Shown: positions 5,820 to 8,897 of the stretch, piece after piece | How the letters are laid out: the number at the start of each line of letters is the position of its first letter | How positions within the stretch are numbered: position 1 is the stretch's first letter | Assembly: GCA_003219395.1 (NCBI GenBank) | Contig: QHOR01000098.1 | Span: 1-8,897, forward strand | DNA length: 8,897 nt | DNA from: Verrucomicrobiota bacterium | GTDB lineage: Bacteria; Verrucomicrobiota; Verrucomicrobiia; Chthoniobacterales; UBA10450 | Reading direction: 5' to 3' | The notes under the pieces: model-generated | The model's database searches: none | Seen by the model: the letters and a program-made list of their open reading frames with translations, nothing else | What the model was told of the DNA's origin: nothing | Translations under genes and position numbers: made by a program

Positions 5820-7498
5820 TGAATCCCAAAAAATTTTTTGCCGAGCTAAAACGCAGAAGAGTTTACAGCGTCGCGATCGCCTACCTTGTCGGTGGCTGGG
5901 CGCTCGCACAGGGCATTGCTCAGGTCCTTCCCGTGTTCGACACCCCGAATTGGGTCGTGCGCCTTATCGTACTGGTGATCGTCCTTGGGTTTCCCGTCGC
6001 ACTGGTGCTCTCGTGGTTCTTCGATCTCACCCGATACGGCATTGTGCGAACGCCCGATCTGGACACCCACAGCCTCGAGAGGGTTTCGTACGGATCGGCT
6101 TCCAACCGAGTTGACTCCGGAGAGAAATCCATCGCCGTTTTGCCTTTCAACGATTTAAGCGCCGCCAAAGATCACGCCTACTTTGGCGAAGGGATTGCGG
6201 AGGAGCTTCTGGGGGCGCTTGCCAAAGTTGATGGCCTGCGCGTGGCGGCGCGGCGATCTTCATTTTGGTTTAAGGACAAAGAAGCCGAGCTGGGCGAAAT
6301 CGCATCCAAGTTAAACGTCGGGCACGTGCTGGAGGGCAGTGTTCGGCGCGATGGTAATCGAGTCCGTATCACTGCGGAGCTGATCGACGCAGGGGACGGA
6401 TTTACTATTTGGTCGGAAACCTACGAGCGCGAAATGCATGGGATTTTCACGCTACAGGACGAAATCACGCGCTCGATTGTCGACACACTCAAGCTCAAAC
6501 TGGCGATCTCGCCATCGCGTCCATCTCGGAGCGCGGATGCCTACGATGCCTATTTGGAAGGCCTCGTCTATTCGGACAAAAATACTGAACCCGAGTTGCG
6601 CAAAAGCCTCGAATTCTTCCAGCGCGCGCTGGAGCAGGATCCGAAGTTCAGTCGCGCTTGGACCGGTATCGCAAAAGCCTGGTTATGGCTGGCTGATTCC
6701 TTTGTGCCTCCACTCGAAGCTTACCCCAAAGTTCGCGATGCTGCGGTGCAAGCATTACGACTGAACGATCAAGAGGCCGAAGCACACGTCTACCTGGCCG
6801 AAAGTAAACGCATACTGGAGTGGGACCTCGACAGCGCCGAAGCGGAATTCAAGCGCGCAGTTCAGATTGAACCAAATTCGACGCCATCGAATTATTTCAT
6901 CGCTGCATTCTATGCGGCGCGGGGCGATCGCGATCAAGCGCTCACCTACTTACAACGTACGTCGAAAATCGATCCCGCATCCCTTTGGGTGAACAATTTT
7001 GCGTGCGAACTCTATCGCTACTTTGGCCTTTACGACGAAGCAATGGCGGCCGGTCAACGCGCATTGCAACTTGATCCAACCTTTGCGCATTATGGTGAGC
7101 CGTCGCTGGCAGCACTGTATCGCGAGATGGGGCGGTTCGATGAAGCCATTGCACTCTACGAAAAAGCACGGGAGTTCACTGGAAGACCAGGTTTTGGTTT
7201 GGCCATCACTTATGCTCGAATGAACCTGCGCGAGGAGGCGCTGGAAGTTCTCAATCAAGCTATCTCAGGATGGGGTTATCGCCCGGGTGATGCGATTGCG
7301 CACGTGCATGTGACGCTTGGTGCGTACGATGACGCAATTCGCGAGCTTGAGCGCGCGTGCGAGCAGCGCTCGTCATCCTTGCACGGCGTCGGCGTCGCTC
7401 CCGAATTTGTGCCGCTTCGTTCGGACACACGGTTCAGGTCAATTCTCCAGAGAATTGGACTTGAACCCGAGAAAGTGTTCGCGGCGACAGCGCGTTGA
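5819..7498 (+). CDS. Two-TM TolB-like/TPR protein, cyclase-less relative of the preceding gene
   Basis: The 559-residue product begins with a basic segment NPKKFFAELKRRRVY that I recognise from a large group of membrane TolB-like/TPR proteins. Two hydrophobic helices follow (about 17-39 and 46-69) with a short DTPNW turn. Residues 104-229 are a TolB-like domain (SIAVLPFNDLS, YFGEGIAEELL, VLEGSVRRDGNRV, TIWSETYERE), closely parallel to the upstream gene. From about 240 to 515 come TPR-like repeats (for example 263-280, 334-352, 404-422, 438-452), and PLRSDTRF stands near the end. There is no cyclase, kinase or HTH domain, so its output is unknown; a sensing or scaffolding role at the inner membrane is an inference. 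Basic N-terminus plus two helices predicts cytosolic TolB/TPR domains. Start: GTG at 5819 with an in-frame TGA at 5801; it is chosen because it gives exactly the conserved N-terminus. The 125-bp gap after the cyclase gene allows co-transcription. The stop abuts the opposing gene's stop. Confidence 0.9.
   Translation: MNPKKFFAELKRRRVYSVAIAYLVGGWALAQGIAQVLPVFDTPNWVVRLIVLVIVLGFPVALVLSWFFDLTRYGIVRTPDLDTHSLERVSYGSASNRVDSGEKSIAVLPFNDLSAAKDHAYFGEGIAEELLGALAKVDGLRVAARRSSFWFKDKEAELGEIASKLNVGHVLEGSVRRDGNRVRITAELIDAGDGFTIWSETYEREMHGIFTLQDEITRSIVDTLKLKLAISPSRPSRSADAYDAYLEGLVYSDKNTEPELRKSLEFFQRALEQDPKFSRAWTGIAKAWLWLADSFVPPLEAYPKVRDAAVQALRLNDQEAEAHVYLAESKRILEWDLDSAEAEFKRAVQIEPNSTPSNYFIAAFYAARGDRDQALTYLQRTSKIDPASLWVNNFACELYRYFGLYDEAMAAGQRALQLDPTFAHYGEPSLAALYREMGRFDEAIALYEKAREFTGRPGFGLAITYARMNLREEALEVLNQAISGWGYRPGDAIAHVHVTLGAYDDAIRELERACEQRSSSLHGVGVAPEFVPLRSDTRFRSILQRIGLEPEKVFAATAR
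5828..5839. repeat. A6T6 palindromic tract at the start of the TolB/TPR gene
   Basis: AAAAAATTTTTT forms codons 4-7 (Lys-Lys-Phe-Phe) of the gene starting at 5819. Phased A/T runs of this kind narrow the minor groove and can bend DNA, and both runs are prone to slippage. The encoded residues are part of a conserved N-terminal motif, so the tract is explained at least partly by protein sequence with AAA and TTT codon choice. Confidence 0.5.
7440..7457. repeat. Perfect 8-bp inverted repeat with 2-bp centre
   Basis: CAATTCTC (7440-7447) and GAGAATTG (7450-7457) are exact reverse complements separated by CA. The dyad lies inside the last 20 codons of the TolB/TPR gene, about 40 bp before the convergent stop junction. 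As RNA it could form a 7-bp stem with a CCAG loop on either strand, but no T run follows on either side, so it is not a classical terminator. It could be a protein-binding dyad or a chance palindrome. Confidence 0.5.
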
Positions 7499-8434
7499 TT
7501 ACTGCACAATCGCGTCCGCGCCGTGGCCGTGAGAGCGCACACCGTATTTGTTGAGGTCCTGCTGTGCCACGTGCATTCCAAACAACAGGATCGCAATGAG
7601 ACCAAAATATAATATCGACATCGTCCACCGCTGGGTCGGCGTCACCTCGAAATAGCGCTGTTCTTCTTCGGTCCTCTTGCGGAAAAGCGAATAGATCCGA
7701 GGCAGTGACAACAGGACGATCAACCAAATAATAAAATTCGGGTATTTCCATCCGAACCAGAGAAGGACTGCGAACCCTGGTAACCAAAGCCACCGCGACA
7801 GCGCGGTCACAATCCGCCCACCATCGAGCATTCCGACGGGAGTCAGATTAAAAAGATTTAAAAAATACCCAAACCATGCCAGCGCGATAAAGAGCGGTGC
7901 GGCAAAGAATTCGCCCACGACATTGCAAAACAACGCGCCAAGACTCCCCAGGATCGGGCCGCCGATACCGACGCATGCTTCCATCCATGCATTACGCGGC
8001 GCCTCCTTGAGCGCGATGAACGCACCCATGAACGGAATAAACACAGGAGCGCCGACTTTGAGCCCGAATTTTTTAGCGACAAGCAGATGGCCGGTTTCGT
8101 GAACGAACAAAAGCAGGACAAATCCCAGCGCGAACTGCCAGCCCCAGATCTGGGTATAGATCCAGATCATCAACAGCATGGTCCCGCCAGACTTCAACAG
8201 AATGGGGAGAAATTTCAGAAGCGGAAGGAGAACGAACTTCAGCTTCGCGAAAAACTTCGCGATCAGCAAACCAACCACCCCGAGCGGTGCGAGCGCTTTT
8301 TTCACCCGGCTCCACGCTGTTTCCTCGGCCGGTGCCTTGTACTCCTCGATTGGTTCGGTCTGAAGATTCATGGTTTTCGCGCGTGGTGAAATGTTAAAGC
8401 TCGTAAAGTTGAAGGTTATTGCCTTTGCAAACAT
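7499..8434 (-). CDS. M50 (site-2-type) membrane zinc metalloprotease
   Basis: This polytopic membrane protein of up to 311 residues belongs to peptidase family M50, which cleaves transmembrane or membrane-near substrates. The metal-binding and catalytic HETGH (residues 112-116) sits at the end of a hydrophobic helix, and the second motif FNLTPVGMLDGGRI (195-208) supplies D204 as probable third zinc ligand. About six hydrophobic segments are visible (roughly 49-60 with 66-80, 84-110, 153-172, 176-197, 216-243, 271-288). I see no PDZ or CBS domain, so it is the compact type; the substrate is unknown. The start is uncertain: the ATG at 8434 adds MFAKAITFNFTSFNISPRAKT, which looks like translated intergenic DNA, whereas the ATG at 8371 (MNLQTEPIEEY) gives a more natural soluble head of 290 residues. 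Neither has a strong Shine-Dalgarno. It probably follows the hydrate dehydratase gene in one transcript and ends directly against the opposing gene's stop. Confidence 0.92.
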   Translation of the reverse strand: MFAKAITFNFTSFNISPRAKTMNLQTEPIEEYKAPAEETAWSRVKKALAPLGVVGLLIAKFFAKLKFVLLPLLKFLPILLKSGGTMLLMIWIYTQIWGWQFALGFVLLLFVHETGHLLVAKKFGLKVGAPVFIPFMGAFIALKEAPRNAWMEACVGIGGPILGSLGALFCNVVGEFFAAPLFIALAWFGYFLNLFNLTPVGMLDGGRIVTALSRWLWLPGFAVLLWFGWKYPNFIIWLIVLLSLPRIYSLFRKRTEEEQRYFEVTPTQRWTMSILYFGLIAILLFGMHVAQQDLNKYGVRSHGHGADAIVQ

Positions 8435-8469
8435 TACGGCGTCCCAAGTAGCGGCGCTATCGCAACGTT

Positions 8470-8506
8470 TTTAACTGTTTAAGCTTTTGACGTTTAACTT
8501 TTAAGT
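8470..8506. repeat. Tandem 7-8-nt TTTAA-type repeat, five units
   Basis: On the plus strand five consecutive units can be read: TTTAACTG (8470-8477), TTTAAGCT (8478-8485), TTTGACG (8486-8492), TTTAACT (8493-8499), TTTAAGT (8500-8506). It is much more AT-rich than the flanking genes. It covers the last codons and stop of the hydrate dehydratase gene (TAA on minus at 8496-8494) and part of the gap before the protease gene. A looser version (CTTCAAC, CTTTAC, CTTTAAC on the minus strand) recurs at about 8393-8416. Confidence 0.55.
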
Positions 8507-8897
8507 TCGTTGAATGCCGTGCCCAGGTGATCGAGGACGTCGCGCGGCAACAACGATTGTTCGCTTTGATCTCCGGTAAAAATCGCGATCTCCGCAGCGC
8601 GCCCGCATACCCATGCGCCCAGTCGCGCCGCATCGTAAAGGGACAAACCTTGTCCCACCAAACCTGCGCAGACTCCGGTCAGAATATCGCCCATTCCGCC
8701 CGTGGCCATTCCCGGATTGCCGGTCGCGTTGTAGCTCAACGGGCGATTCCGTTCAGCCACGATGGTTCGGCTGCCCTTTAACAAAAGCGTGATCGGAAAA
8801 GAATGACAGAATTGGGTCGCGGTTTTTGCACGTGTTCCTTTTGCACCACTCGACAGTCGTTTCATCTCGCCAGGATGTGGCGTGAGCAACCGTTTAC
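8494..8897 (-). CDS. nnrD: ADP-dependent NAD(P)H-hydrate dehydratase, 5' part beyond the window
   Basis: The visible 134 codons are the C-terminal half of the ADP/ATP-dependent (S)-NAD(P)H-hydrate dehydratase (YjeF C-terminal/ribokinase-like fold). This cytoplasmic enzyme returns hydrated, damaged NADH or NADPH to the normal cofactor. Diagnostic pieces are LLTPHPGEM at the edge, ITLLLKGSRTIVA, and GNPGMATGGMGDILTG, whose GMGD carries the expected catalytic aspartate; the usual GSGD serine is Met here. The frame is open to position 8897, so the start is outside, and whether an NnrE epimerase domain is fused at the N-terminus, as in many bacteria, cannot be seen. The C-terminus (FNELKS) is encoded within the TTTAA-type repeat. 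The M50 protease gene follows 59 bp (or 122 bp, with the later start) downstream on the same strand. Confidence 0.93.
   Translation of the reverse strand, partial: KRLLTPHPGEMKRLSSGAKGTRAKTATQFCHSFPITLLLKGSRTIVAERNRPLSYNATGNPGMATGGMGDILTGVCAGLVGQGLSLYDAARLGAWVCGRAAEIAIFTGDQSEQSLLPRDVLDHLGTAFNELKS

Noticed and set aside
1..8897. A defence, mobile or biosynthetic gene cluster
   Set aside because: No transposase, integrase, toxin, nuclease-defence or biosynthetic gene is present; the genes are housekeeping functions plus a membrane signalling-like pair.

Overview
The window reads as an ordinary chromosomal stretch of a free-living Gram-negative bacterium with moderate to slightly high GC. A twin-arginine exported metallopeptidase and a family of membrane-anchored TolB-like/TPR proteins favour an environmental, possibly soil, lineage. 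Verrucomicrobiota is my best guess, but no phylogenetic marker here proves it and the attribution is weak. Ribosome-binding sites are poor in front of every gene whose start is visible. I see no tRNA, rRNA, CRISPR array, insertion sequence or phage gene.

Layout. Positions 1-1947 (minus) hold most of uvrB; its C-terminal end lies beyond the left edge. Upstream of it on the same strand, after a 57-bp gap, is an M19-type dipeptidase homologue with a Tat signal (2005-3180). A 113-bp divergent intergenic region with two interlocked candidate promoters separates this from two plus-strand genes. The first encodes a class III nucleotide cyclase domain joined through one membrane helix to a TolB-like domain and TPR-like repeats (3294-5693). 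The second encodes a cyclase-less relative with two membrane helices, a TolB-like domain and TPR-like repeats (5819-7498, GTG start). That second gene ends exactly where the convergent M50 site-2-type protease gene ends (7499-8434 or 8371, minus). Upstream of the protease gene on the same strand is the 3' part of an ADP-dependent NAD(P)H-hydrate dehydratase gene (8494 to the right edge).

How the genes fit together. uvrB (nucleotide excision repair) and nnrD (repair of damaged NAD(P)H) are housekeeping genes. The two TolB/TPR genes form a tandem pair and are the most plausible functional unit: one could make a cyclic nucleotide, and both could use TolB/TPR regions for sensing or assembly. Partners and signal cannot be read from the sequence.

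I did not find a clearly new multi-gene system. The points most worth a second look are a roughly 55-residue insertion in UvrB, altered substrate-specifying residues in the cyclase, loss of part of the metal site in the M19 protein, opposite predicted topology of the two TolB/TPR proteins, an 8-codon upstream ORF ending in a TAGTG stop/start overlap, the zero-gap convergent junction next to an 18-bp dyad, and a 7-8-nt TTTAA-type tandem repeat that supplies the nnrD stop codon.
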